Shown piece by piece: positions 53,893-63,549 of a DNA stretch of 64,000 nucleotides. Below the pieces are notes generated by a model. The model searched no databases. It was not told the origin of the DNA and saw nothing but the letters and a program-made list of their open reading frames with translations. Both the position numbers and the translations under genes were made by a program. Source of the DNA: Procambarus clarkii (taxonomy: Eukaryota > Arthropoda > Malacostraca > Decapoda > Cambaridae); assembly GCF_040958095.1 (NCBI RefSeq), contig NC_091209.1, positions 11,661,984-11,725,983 of the forward strand. The letters are read 5' to 3'. The number at the start of each line of letters is the position of its first letter. Positions within the stretch are counted from its first letter, which is position 1.

Positions 53893-53893
53893 A

Positions 53894-53984
<91 letters not shown>
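53893..53984. repeat. (CA)n-(TA)n compound array
   Basis: About 20 bp of CA followed by about 68 bp of TA, ending where the LINE fragment begins. Confidence 0.95.
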
Positions 53985-53988
<4 letters not shown>

Positions 53989-54719
53989 TGCTGCTAGGGG
54001 CACCTCTGGGCTCGAGCGCCATTGAGGTAGTCCTCGAAGAAAAGCTGAACAACCTGAGGAGAATGGAGGGAAGAATAGGGGCTTTGGACGTTCACGACGC
54101 TTTGTACCTTCTCACAAGGTGCCTGGCTTTGCCCAGACTTACCTATTTCCTCAGGTGTGCTCCCTCCTTTGACAGCCCAAAATTAACGGAATATGACTCA
54201 CTACTAAAGTCAATAACTATGCAAGTGTTAAACCTCTTCCTGCAAGATGACCAATGGGACCAAGCAACGCTCTCAGTTAAACTCGGGGGTATAGGTATTC
54301 GCAAGGCGACACAGCATTCCCGGCATTCTTATCCTCGACCAGTGCTACAAGTGAATTAGTGAATGAAATACTACCAAAATACCTAAGGAACTCCATTGGG
54401 ATTCGTGATCCCAAATTTGCGAAAGGAGCTGGTCAGTGGGACACTTGCCAATTCACACCTTCGACCAACTTTTCCAAACGACGGCAAACAGGCCAAATGG
54501 GATAGCCCCATAGCGGAGAACATCTCCAAAGCATTGCTGGAGGCAGCTTCTCAGAAGGACAGAACGCATCTTCTAGCTGTGGAAGCCCCCCATGCCGGGG
54601 ACTTCCTGTTGGCAGTCCCTAATTCCGCCTTGGGCACCCGCCTGGACCATCGGACCCTAAGTATTGGTGTTGCCCCGCGCCTTGCCGCCCCTATCTCCAC
54701 CGAACACCGGTGCATCTAG
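53985..54719 (+). pseudogene. LINE RT C-terminal fragment (clade unresolved)
   Basis: The first frame (to 54359) reads LLGAPLGSSAIEVVLEEKLN, then LLTRCLALPRLTYFLRCAPS, LTEYDSLLKSI and TLSVKLGGIGIRKATQHS, the region after the RT domain in a LINE family common in aquatic invertebrates. A second frame continues with ATSELVNEILPKYLRNSIGI. The third (54396-54719) has AKWDSPIAENISKALLEAAS, ALGTRLDHRTLSIGVAPRLA and ends TEHRCI. At least two frameshifts are present. A C-terminal Cys/His motif should follow but is cut at 54711-54719 by MITE T copy 5. Confidence 0.7.
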
Positions 54720-55106
54720 TAGCCGGAACACACTTCTCGGCCTACTATGCAAGGCCGGATTTGCCAAATAAGCCGAGTGATTTTTTTCAATAAATTTTTT
54801 CCAGTTAATTTGAATTATTATTACTATATTACATTAAGAACATTAATTATTGACTTAGTTGAGTTAGTTTAGGTTAGGTTAAGATAGGGTAGGTTAGGTA
54901 GGATTGGTTAGGTTCGGTCTAATATCTACGTTAGTTTTAATTCAAATTTAAACAAATTAACTCATACATAATGAAATGGATAGCTTTATTATTTCATAAG
55001 AAAAAATTAGAAAAATATATAAATTCAGGAAAACTTGGCTTATTAGTAATTAGGCAAATCGGGCCTTGCATAGTAGGCCGAGTACTGCGTTCTGGCTACT
55101 AGGTAC

Positions 55107-55109
<3 letters not shown>
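54711..55109 (+). mobile_element. MITE T, copy 5 (diverged)
   Basis: The left end is degenerate (CTAGTAGCCGGAACACACTT) and the right end is normal (CTGGCTACTAGGTACGAC). The interior TTAGG tract is GGTTAGGTTAAGATAGGG. There is no (TA)n at the left side, where it abuts a LINE fragment. Confidence 0.75.
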
Positions 55110-55158
<49 letters not shown>

Positions 55159-55545
55159 GTCGTACCTAGTAGCCAGAACTCACTTCTCAGCCTACTATTC
55201 AAGGCCCGATTTGCCTAATAAGCCAAGTTTTCCTGAATTAATATATTTACTATAATTTTTTTCTTATGAAATGATAAAGCAACCCTTTTCTCTATGTATG
55301 AGGTCAATTTTTTTTTATTGGAGTTAAAATTAACGTAGATATATGACCGAACCTAACCAACCCTACCTAACCTAACCTAACCTATATTTATAGGTAAGGT
55401 TAGGTTAGGTAGCCAAAAAAAGCTAGGTTAGGTTAGGTTAGGTAGGTTAGGTAGACGAAAAAACATTAATTCATGAAAACTTGGCTTATTAGGCAAATCG
55501 GGCCTTGAATAGTAGGCTGAGAAGTGAGTTCTGGCTACTAGGTAC

Positions 55546-55549
<4 letters not shown>
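55159..55549 (-). mobile_element. MITE T, copy 6
   Basis: Nearly identical to copy 3 (28558-28947), including its private variants; flanked by (TA)n. Confidence 0.85.
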
Positions 55550-55591
<42 letters not shown>

Positions 55592-55618
55592 GAATAACCA
55601 CATGTGAAAAATATAAAA

Positions 55619-55658
55619 TGCTTAACGCGTTTTCGGCTAATTCGCCTTCATCAGAGCA
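55619..55658 (-). ncRNA. Hammerhead-like ribozyme module, family 3 (left arm)
   Basis: Exact mirror of the module at 55815-55854. Confidence 0.55.
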
Positions 55659-55698
55659 AAGTAGAATCATAGATACATATATATATGTAGAATCAAAG

Positions 55699-55774
<76 letters not shown>

Positions 55775-55814
55775 CTTTGATTCTACATATATATATGTAT
55801 CTATGATTCTACTT

Positions 55815-55854
55815 TGCTCTGATGAAGGCGAATTAGCCGAAAACGCGTTAAGCA
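55815..55854 (+). ncRNA. Hammerhead-like ribozyme module, family 3 (right arm)
   Basis: TGCT (55815-55818) pairs with AGCA (55851-55854). The core CTGATGA (55819-55825) is exactly canonical, followed by one extra A. Stem II is GGC and GCC around GAATTA (55827-55838). GAAA is 55839-55842. The palindrome AACGCGTT (55842-55849) is stem III. A55850 occupies the cleavage-site position H17. Self-cleavage would probably require two copies pairing through the palindrome. Confidence 0.6.
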
Positions 55855-55908
55855 TTTTATATTTTTCACATGTGGTTATTCTGCATATATATATATATAT
55901 ATATATAT

Positions 55909-56286
55909 GTCGTACCTAATAGCCAGAACGCACTTTTCAGCCTACTATGCAAGGCCCGATTTGCCTAATAAGCCAATTTGTCCTGAATTAATATATTTTC
56001 TCTATTTTTTTTCTTATGAAATGATAGAGCAACCCAATTCATTATGTATGAGGTTAATTTTTTTTATTTGAGTTAAAATTAACGTAGATATATGACCGAA
56101 CCTAACCAACCCTACCTAACCTAACCTAACATATCTTTATTGGTTAGGTAGCCGACAAAGTTAGGTTAGGTTAGGTTAGGTAGGTTAGGTAGTCGAAAAA
56201 CAATTAATTCATGAAAACTTGGCTTATTAGGCAAATCGGGCCTTGTATAGTAGGCTGAGAAGTGCGTTCTGGCTGTTAGGTACGAC
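55909..56286 (-). mobile_element. MITE T, copy 7
   Basis: Same inverted ends, with GTCGTACCTAATAGCC at the left; (TA)n on both sides. Confidence 0.85.
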
Positions 56287-56329
56287 ATATATATATATAT
56301 ATATATATTCTGGATATTCAAAAATTTAC

Positions 56330-56800
56330 AGCAAGAACAACAACTAGTGCTCAGACGTCTAGACAGCAGTCTACCCCCCCCCCCCCCCCGCTACTCTCCA
56401 GTACCCGCGACCCCCAGCACACCTGGTGGCCACAAGCTCACGCCACCGGCCGGAAACAAGCACTCTGCTAGCTTGTCTAGGCCACACCAGCGCCACCTAC
56501 ATTGGTCAAGTCCCATATAAATAGAAGCCGGCCAACCACCACTAGCAGAATACTCTCTCGTACTCTACCTGCTGGACCTGCCCCTCGCACTACCTTGCGT
56601 GGCGGTAGATCTACGCAGCCTAGCATACACTATTTTCAGCACCATTTATTTCATGTTCTTTAATGTAACGTTACATTGCCCGTTTCATTGTTTTGTTTTG
56701 ATTGTTTTGCACCCTGTAAATAAGTCAAGTTTTTAAGGAACTATTTTCAGTTTGTAATTTGTTAGTTAAATTTTTTCATATTAAAGTATTCAAATTTTTT
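56330..56800 (+). promoter_or_regulatory. Promoter-like or LTR-like segment
   Basis: GC-rich upstream sequence leads to a TATA box (TATAAATA, 56516-56523), then a CT-rich putative start region (TACTCTCTCGTACTC) 35-55 bp later and an A/T-rich region with ATTAAA near 56780. This architecture fits an LTR or a pol II promoter. No flanking coding region was recognised. AATGTAACGTTACATT (about 56661-56676) is a perfect 16-bp palindrome. A C-run lies at 56377-56390. Confidence 0.4.
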
Positions 56801-57138
56801 ATTTTTGTATGTTTTATCCTGCATTTCCCACACCGTGAAGAAGTCAACATAGCAGTTTTATTTTAATTTGTTTTCACTTTTTTTGTTTATGTTCGTGGCA
56901 TTCCATCTGCCCTAAGCCACTGCTCTTGGTGATATTACCGTAACAATGTATATTTATATATAATTGAATATGACTGCATATTGTGTTGATTATTCTCTTG
57001 TTTAGGGCTTCTATCCTTCTGACTAGTGCTCTTGTATCTTGGTTTAATTGGAAGAGGATTTCTCCAAATGCCATCTTTGTTTGAGATGAAGAAAGAAATA
57101 ATTAAGTGTATAATATATTACACTTCATTAAAAATTTA

Positions 57139-57175
57139 CACAACGTTTCGAACATACATGCTTCATTCTCAAGTG
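57139..57175 (-). ncRNA. Hammerhead-like module, family 4 (left arm)
   Basis: Minus strand: CAC (stem I), TTGAGAAT (core, same as family 2), stem II GAA...TTC with an inner CA/TG pair, GAAA, the palindrome ACGT, T, then GTG closing stem I. Stems are short. Confidence 0.4.
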
Positions 57176-57196
57176 AAGGGACAGTGCTATATGGTT

Positions 57197-57234
57197 CACT
57201 TGAGAATGAACCATGTAGATTCGAAACGTTTTGT
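57197..57234 (+). ncRNA. Hammerhead-like module, family 4 (right arm, decayed)
   Basis: TTGAGAAT, GAA...TTC, GAAA and ACGT are kept, but the closing strand of stem I (TTG) no longer matches CAC fully. Confidence 0.35.
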
Positions 57235-57255
57235 AAATTTATAGTAAGTGTTGTG

Positions 57256-58263
57256 TTTGGTAATGTATATTGTAGCCTTTGCTTATATTACTTTGTTGTA
57301 TCTGTGTCCGAGTGATAAGAGTTGAAATCAGTGTTAAACTTTTGTGTTCATTTTATATCAAGTGTGCACAGTCAGTTGTATTGGATTTTGTTAAAGTAAC
57401 TTTTATTATTTGTTTTATTAAATTAACTTTTTTTAAGTGGTTGTTGATGACTTTACTCCGGTTCCCTATTTTCACATTGCAAAGTTTGTGGCTTTTTTAT
57501 GTTGCAAGCCTAACACCAGTTGGGTATTACTACAGTACCTCCTTTCACGTAACAATATATATATACAACTTTTTATTTTTTTTTATTTTGGTGTTCCATT
57601 TTTTTCCATGCGACAATTAAATAACTTGAAATATGTTTTAAAATTGCATTGCTTTGAAGCTCATATCTAACGGATAGTTTACGCTCGACGATTCCAGTTT
57701 TGTAAATCTCGACTTATCTGCCCGATACATAAACCATATTATAGTGGTCATATTGTATTTTAATACACCCTGTAAAGATTGTAACATGAGTAGTTTGAGT
57801 ATCTAGTCATTCGCAGACATAATCCTTCTTGGGGTTACGATGCAGAGTAGTCTGGTCCTTGACCTTACTTGACCTTGACTTCTGTCCTGATCTAGTAATT
57901 CCTATACACTTCTTTCTCACTCTTTATATGCGTTGTAATTCCCTACCTTCTGTATTTAGGTTCATGTACTTTAATAACTTTCATCTACGATCTCTTGCTC
58001 TCGTGTTCGACACGCTGAACATTTCGTCCTTGTGTACTTTGTCAGTATTTCACAAGATCTTATACGTCGCAATCATGTGTTCTCTTTAGCTTCTCTTGTT
58101 TAATGTATCAAGAGATTCAACTTTGTGTTATGATATATCTATGAACTTCACGAGTATAATTTTGTTTATTTGTTATGATAAGAGTTCCACGCCAGGGTTC
58201 GTATATTGTTCTCATACATGTGCACGGAACCTTAAATGTCTCGTTGCATACGTGTGTGCGTGC
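57256..58263. other. Stretch without recognised genes
   Basis: Frames up to 113 codons in T-rich sequence (57279-57620) are Phe/Leu/Ile-rich and look like composition artefacts. No family recognised. Confidence 0.4.
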
Positions 58264-58325
58264 GTGTAATTACCTAAGTGTAGTTACAGGATGAGAGCTA
58301 CGCTCGTGGTGTCCCGTCTTCCCAG
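58264..58325 (+). repeat. Dispersed repeat H, short copy
   Basis: Same words as at 53718-53780, from GTGTAATTACCTAAGTGTAG to GGTGTCCCGTCTTCCC. Confidence 0.65.
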
Positions 58326-58559
58326 CATGTGTGTGACTGTGTGCGTGCGTGCAAGCCTGGAGCAAACTGTACACGTGCCGAAGCGACCCTTAATTATCTT
58401 AACAACATGCCAGCCAGGACAAGAGGTTCAGTTCGGGTTAGAGAGACGTAAATAGCCTCAATTAGACGATCAAAGTCTCTGGTGCCTCTCCGTCTCCTCT
58501 CTATCAATGGGATGGTGGTGCCAGCGGATTTGGAGAACATCTGCTAGTGCCATAAGCAC

Positions 58560-59240
58560 ACAGTTTTATGATCGTAAAGGGCCTAAGACTTTATAACGCG
58601 CTCCCTCTAAATATAAGAGGAACTTGATAAACACCTCCAAAGGGGTAACTAATCAACCTACCTGCTCACCTGTTTGACTGCAAACTGCTGGCACTAACAA
58701 TCTTGCTCACCCACACATCAAATTACTGCAAGGTCATAAGAATGATAGCCAATGAAAGGTAGTCGGAGGAATAATACATAAAGGAAGGGAAGAACTTGTC
58801 TGTGCACATGGGAGACATCTCCCGTCACGCAGGATGCAGTCGCACCTCCACAGATCTCCGGTATCATCTATTGATACTGGTAATGGCTCAAAAGGGCCAC
58901 CACTTACGGGCTATTCATGCCCGTGCCACCTTTTGGGTGGCTTAATCTTCATCAATCAATCAATCTTGTCTGTGTCAGTAAGACAAAAAAGACTTGGAAG
59001 GAAAGAACATCGAACCCATCACCGGAAACAAATGATAAAATCCTATCTGCAGGTCTATCTTAAAGTTTCGCGTCAGCGTTGGCGCCATGTTAGGCTAGAA
59101 GTAGAGTATGCAGCACCGGCTTGGAGCCCAACTTTAAAAAGCTCAAAAGAAAAATCGAAGGAGTAGTGAAGTGTTCTACAAGTTCAGTCTCATACCTGCC
59201 TTTACCAGTCGAATAAAGGTTTAGAAGCAGGACTGAAAAG
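58560..59240 (+). pseudogene. Scrambled CR1-like LINE relics
   Basis: At about 58575-58720 broken frames read YDRKGPKTLYNA-like and NQPTC-like pieces of a LINE C-terminus. At 59085-59200 a frame reads LEVEYAAPAWSPTLKSSKEK, an RT thumb motif that normally precedes the C-terminus. The reversed order and many breaks show old rearranged debris. A hairpin-chain repeat copy lies between them. Confidence 0.45.
58805..58975. repeat. Hairpin-chain repeat, copy 2 (most complete)
   Basis: Four hairpins in a row: GGGAGA/TCTCCC around CA; CCGGTATCA/TGATACTGG; ACGGGC/GCCCGT around TATTCAT; and GCCACC/GGGTGGC around TTTT. The end is TTAATCTTCATCAATCAATC, a 4-bp repeat tail like that of a retroposon. Confidence 0.75.
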
Positions 59241-59284
59241 GTGAACCTCACCCCCCCCCTCGAGTTAGTTCACCATCACATACG

Positions 59285-59286
<2 letters not shown>

Positions 59287-59359
<73 letters not shown>
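59287..59359. repeat. (CA)n microsatellite
   Basis: About 36 dinucleotide units. Confidence 0.95.
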
Positions 59360-59361
<2 letters not shown>

Positions 59362-59757
59362 CAGCCGGAATCTTGGCTAGGAAGAGCCCATCCCGCCCCG
59401 GATGGTTATACCCAAGTAGCGACATTTGCCAAGTGCTGCTGCCTCAGTTGCTTTTGTTATGTTAATATTTTTCTTGTAGAGTTCGGATCACCAGATGAAA
59501 CAAATGTGAAGAACCACATGTAGCATCTGGCTTAGTGTGTTTATTTACGTGTTCAAGGTGGTAGGAGCACAACTGTTTGATCCCATAGTAAAGTGTGTTA
59601 GGGAGTCGGCGTTGGGTGGAGTGACATTGTGTCCTATCAGACTGCGGATGTGGAAGTTCTATTTGAATCAGTTAAAATTAGTTTATGTAGCATATTCTTA
59701 CCATCTTGTACAAGTTCAACCAGTTCACAGTACCCAACATAAACATTCCTTTGGGAA

Positions 59758-60528
59758 TTTACACATGCCCAAGGGAATACACATTCCCAAGGGAATACAC
59801 ACATGCCCAAGGGAATACACACATTCCCAAGGAAATACACACATTCCCAAGGGAATACACACATTCCCAAGGAAATACACACATTCCCAAGGGAATACAC
59901 ACATGCCCAAGGGAATACACACATTCCCAAGGAAATACACACATTCCCAAGGAAATACACACATTCCCAAGGAAATACACACATTCCCAAGGAAATACAC
60001 ACATTCCCAAGGAAATACACACATTCCCAAGGGAATGCACACATTCCCAAGGGAATGCACACATTCCCAAGGGAATGCACACATTCCCAAGGAAATACAC
60101 ACATTCCCAAGGAAACACACACATTCCCAAGGAAATACACACATTCCCAAGGGAATGCACACATTCCCAAGGAAATACACACATTCCCAAGGAAACACAC
60201 ACATTCCCAAGGGAATACACACATGCCCAAGGAAATACACACATTCCCAAGGAAATACACACATTCCCAAGGAAATACACACATTCCCAAGGAAATACAC
60301 ACATTCCCAAGGGAATACACACATGCCCAAGGGAATACACACATTCCCAAGGAAATACACACATTCCCAAGGGAATACACACATTCCCAAGGAAATACAC
60401 ACATTCCCAAGGGAATACACACATTCCCAAGGAAACACACACATTCCCAAGGAAATACACACATTCCCAAGGAAATACACACATTCCCAAGGGAATGCAC
60501 ACATTCCCAAGGAAATACACACATTCCT
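59758..60528. repeat. 20-bp minisatellite, ~38 units
   Basis: Unit ACATTCCCAAGGAAATACAC with variants GGGAATAC, GGGAATGC, GGAAACAC and ATGCCC. Because 20 is not a multiple of three, every frame is open with a 20-residue period, giving false ORFs up to 331 codons on both strands. TTCCCAAGGGAA in some units is an inverted repeat. Confidence 0.95.
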
Positions 60529-60572
60529 CTAACTACCTGATCTACGCGAGGATGGCAGGCGGCGACGTTATT

Positions 60573-60622
60573 ACGGGCAATTCATGCCCGTGCCACCTTT
60601 TGGGTGGCTTAATCTTTATCAT
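60573..60622. repeat. Hairpin-chain repeat, copy 3 (truncated)
   Basis: It keeps only the last two hairpins, ACGGGC/GCCCGT around AATTCAT and GCCACC/GGGTGGC, then TTAATCTTTATC. Confidence 0.7.
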
Positions 60623-61072
60623 CGGCGACGTCAACACTACTCTCTGACCACCGACATTGAATGCAACCTTGACCTCAGTGAGGGGGGTGGACTCTTTAGT
60701 TTAATTAGTTTATTATGTACCTTATACTCATCCAGTGACCCGTGGATCCCATACCCATCCTGTGAGCAACTCATTCTCATACAAAATCAACAAATGGTCG
60801 ATAACGCACATGTTAATAAATGAAAATACTTTACACACGAGGGCTATGCCTGATTACGCTCGAAGTCTTCTTAAGCAATGCTTCGCTCTCTTTCCTCCGT
60901 TCGAATCTCACCTCTTTAAATGCTTCAACTCACGCACTGAACACAGAAGTAATTGGTAACAGAACCAAAACACCTAATCTATCGTAGGCCGAACTATACA
61001 ACAAATTACAATGTATAATAATATGCATTTATATTCGATAAAATATATTTTTGGCTACTAGCATGTTAAGAC
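60623..61072. other. Stretch with a repeat E piece, otherwise unassigned
   Basis: 60705-60770 resembles repeat E (GTTTATTATGTACC, CATACCCATCCTGTGAGC). The rest is not recognised. Confidence 0.4.
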
Positions 61073-61893
61073 TGACGAATGCGTCTTTGGGGTCGGCCGC
61101 AGCTTGGACGAGCTTAGCCTGAGGATGGGTTGGGGGCGACCGCAACTTGGACGAGCACAGCCTGAGGATGGGTTGGGGTCGGCCGCAGCTTGGACGAGCA
61201 CAGCCTGAGGATGGGTTGAGGGCGACCGCAGCTTGGACGAGCACAGCCTGAGGATGGGTTGAGGGCGACCGCAGCTTGGACGAGCACAGCCTGAGGATGG
61301 GTTGGGGTCGTCCGCAACTTGGACGAGCACAGCCTGAGGATGGGTTGAGGGCGACCGCAGCTTGGACGAGCACAGCCTGAGGATGGGTTAGGGTCGGCCG
61401 CAGCTTGGACGAGCACAGCCTGAGGATGGGTTAGGGTCGGCCGCAGCTTGGACGAGCACAGCCTGAGGATGGGTTAGGGTCGGCCGCAGCTTGGACGAGC
61501 ACAGCCTGAGGATGGGTTAGGGTCGGCCGCAGCTTGGACGAGCACAGCCTGAGGATGGGTTAGGGTCGGCCGCAGCTTGGACGAGCACAGCCTGATGATG
61601 AGTTAGGGTCGGCCGCAGCTTGGACGAGCACAGCCTGAGGATGGGTTAGGGTCGGCCGCAGCTTGGACGAGCACAGCCTGAGGATGGGTTAGGGTCGGCC
61701 GCAGCTTGGACGAGCACAGCCTGAGGATGGGTTAGGGTCGGCCGCAGCTTGGACGAGCACAGCCTGAGGATGGGTTAGGGTCGGCCGCAGCTTGGACGAG
61801 CACAGCCTGATGATGAGTTAGGGTCGGCCGCAGCTTGGACGAGCACAGCCTGAAGATGGGTTAGGGTCGGCCGCAGCTTGGACGAGCATAGCG
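61073..61893. repeat. 43-bp minisatellite, ~18-19 units
   Basis: Unit GGCCGCAGCTTGGACGAGCA, CAGCCTGAGGATGGGTTAGG, GTC. Units at the left border are more diverse (GCGACCGCAAC, GTTGAGG variants) and right-hand units are nearly identical; two units carry TGATGATGAG. The left border and first unit match 42218-42300. Frames through it are not genes. Confidence 0.95.
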
Positions 61894-63549
61894 GCAGTTG
61901 GTTATTATGTTGGAAGATGTTATGACCTCCCCATCACACACTATCAGCCTCATTACTCATTCCACGCAGAAGAATTCAAATAGTAGCAGACCGTTTGATT
62001 CAAACTATTATGTTTCTTTTAGGAAAGTTTTATTGTTTTTACAAACAATGCAGTGCCGGTACTATGGATATATTTAATATTCCCGACAGCGATGCGCATG
62101 AACACAAGCACTGACTTATCATCATCTTGTATCCGTTGTTCACGATGTAGATACAGATACTTGTAGATCATAGCTAGGCTACATATACTCATAATTTCCA
62201 ACAGGCGCGTCATCACGTCCTTCTCACGAGCACCAGGCGCTCGTCTCTACTGTCTCCTATCCTCAACACCATCACCAAACACCCACTAGTCTCAGGCACG
62301 TGACTGGCCCGTCTCACAGACGTATAGAACACCATCCCTGTCTTGCTGAAGCTATAAATGACAGGAATCTGATGCAATAATCCGCGTCCCGAAGCCAAGT
62401 GCTTTGTGCCTGCTGGGTCGAACGGATTTAATCTATACGTCGACAGTGGGGAAATGAGGATGAAGTAGGTGGGGGGGGGGGGGGACTGTAAACAAATTGG
62501 GCTTTGTGGCTATCACAGGAGAGGGATGGAGTGGTTGGGGAAGAGGGCTGTGCAGTGTTCCCGACCGTGATGTCATGTGAGGTGCCGCTGCAACTGCTAT
62601 TTTTGTTGCAAAAGGTTTCTGGTGTTACTGGAGGATGCTACTGGTACTGTTTGAAGGTGCTGGCGAAGCTCATGGAAGGGGCAGCTGTTACTGATGGAAG
62701 GGTCACTTGCTCACATGATTTTCAATTGACTCCGTTTGAATTTTTCTTAAACGCATTTGGCCATTGTTTATGGGATCGGGCTGAGCACATTTTGGCCAAA
62801 AAATGCGAGACAGCTTCGAGAATCTGAGTATTCGTCGAATTAAAACCAACCAAGCATACACAAACGCGTAGACGAACGTATTAAAATAGTCTTTTTAGAG
62901 ACAACGCAGAATTGCTTTGTTTAAAATTCGTAGTAGTATGATGCTTCATACCTGTTCCTGTATTAGAGTGCCGGTGTCCTCGTGATCAGCTGGGAAATCC
63001 ATTACATACTTCCAAAATAATTTTAGTCGATATTACGCTGTTTTTGGCAAAGTGCCAAGAAACGCCAGCTGGCGCAAGTTGATGAGAAAACCTAGATAGC
63101 TTTAATCACCGGAGTAAAAATAAGACAGGAGGCACTTTTAGTATATTGAACCGTAAAGCCTACTATCAAACTGGAGAAATTTAACGGGTTTAGATAAAAA
63201 AAACTTTTGTCTTTATATATTGAGTAGGCTAAAAAAAAAAATAGCTTTAGCCTAATGTAGCCTAAACTTACTAAGGTAATGTTTATTAGTGACAATCAAT
63301 AAATTTCAAACAGAATTCATGTAGAATTCAATTATAGCCTATAGCAACGGAATATTCATGCTGTGCTGAATTTAGTATGAAATCTTGACATGTTTATCTG
63401 GTGAACAAAACTAATATTTCCCACGAAATCGTAGAAGCCCATTCACACGCCCATTTATATTGGCCCGTAACTCTAGTCTATTTATTCAAGGACAATAGAT
63501 AATAATTGTACATATGTAGTTTTCCGTACATCAGTTATATGTACAACAC
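61894..63549. other. Stretch without recognised genes
   Basis: A 107-codon frame at 62504-62827 (+) and a 61-codon frame at 62213-62398 (-) have protein-like composition, but no domain or homology I recognise. A G-run lies at 62470-62484. Confidence 0.35.

Larger units (their letters stand above)
55550..55908. mobile_element. Near-perfect palindrome carrying two diverging hammerhead-like modules
   Basis: The centre is at 55736.5. Non-TA arms 55589-55670 and 55803-55884 are exact inverses, with (TA)n in the middle and at both outer edges. Reading either strand gives the same 62-residue frame (55618-55806 and 55667-55855), which shows the symmetry. Each arm holds a family-3 module. The outer (TA)n joins MITE T copies 6 and 7. 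Confidence 0.85.
57107..57255. mobile_element. Foldback with two hammerhead-like modules
   Basis: The arms, about 57107-57177 and 57195-57255, are imperfect inverted repeats (ACTTGAGAATGAA and CATTCTCAAGTGAA; CGAAACGTTTTGTAAATTT and its partner), separated by about 17 bp. Confidence 0.7.

Noticed and set aside
55550..55908. Assembly artefact as the cause of the exact palindrome
   Set aside because: It cannot be excluded from sequence alone, but the same module layout occurs in independent foldbacks with imperfect arms, so palindromy is a property of these elements. Long reads across 55500-55950 would settle it.
59637..60647. Overlapping long open frames (up to 331 codons) on both strands
   Set aside because: They are the 20-bp minisatellite read in every register. 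A period not divisible by three gives the same peptide cycle in all frames, so openness carries no coding evidence.
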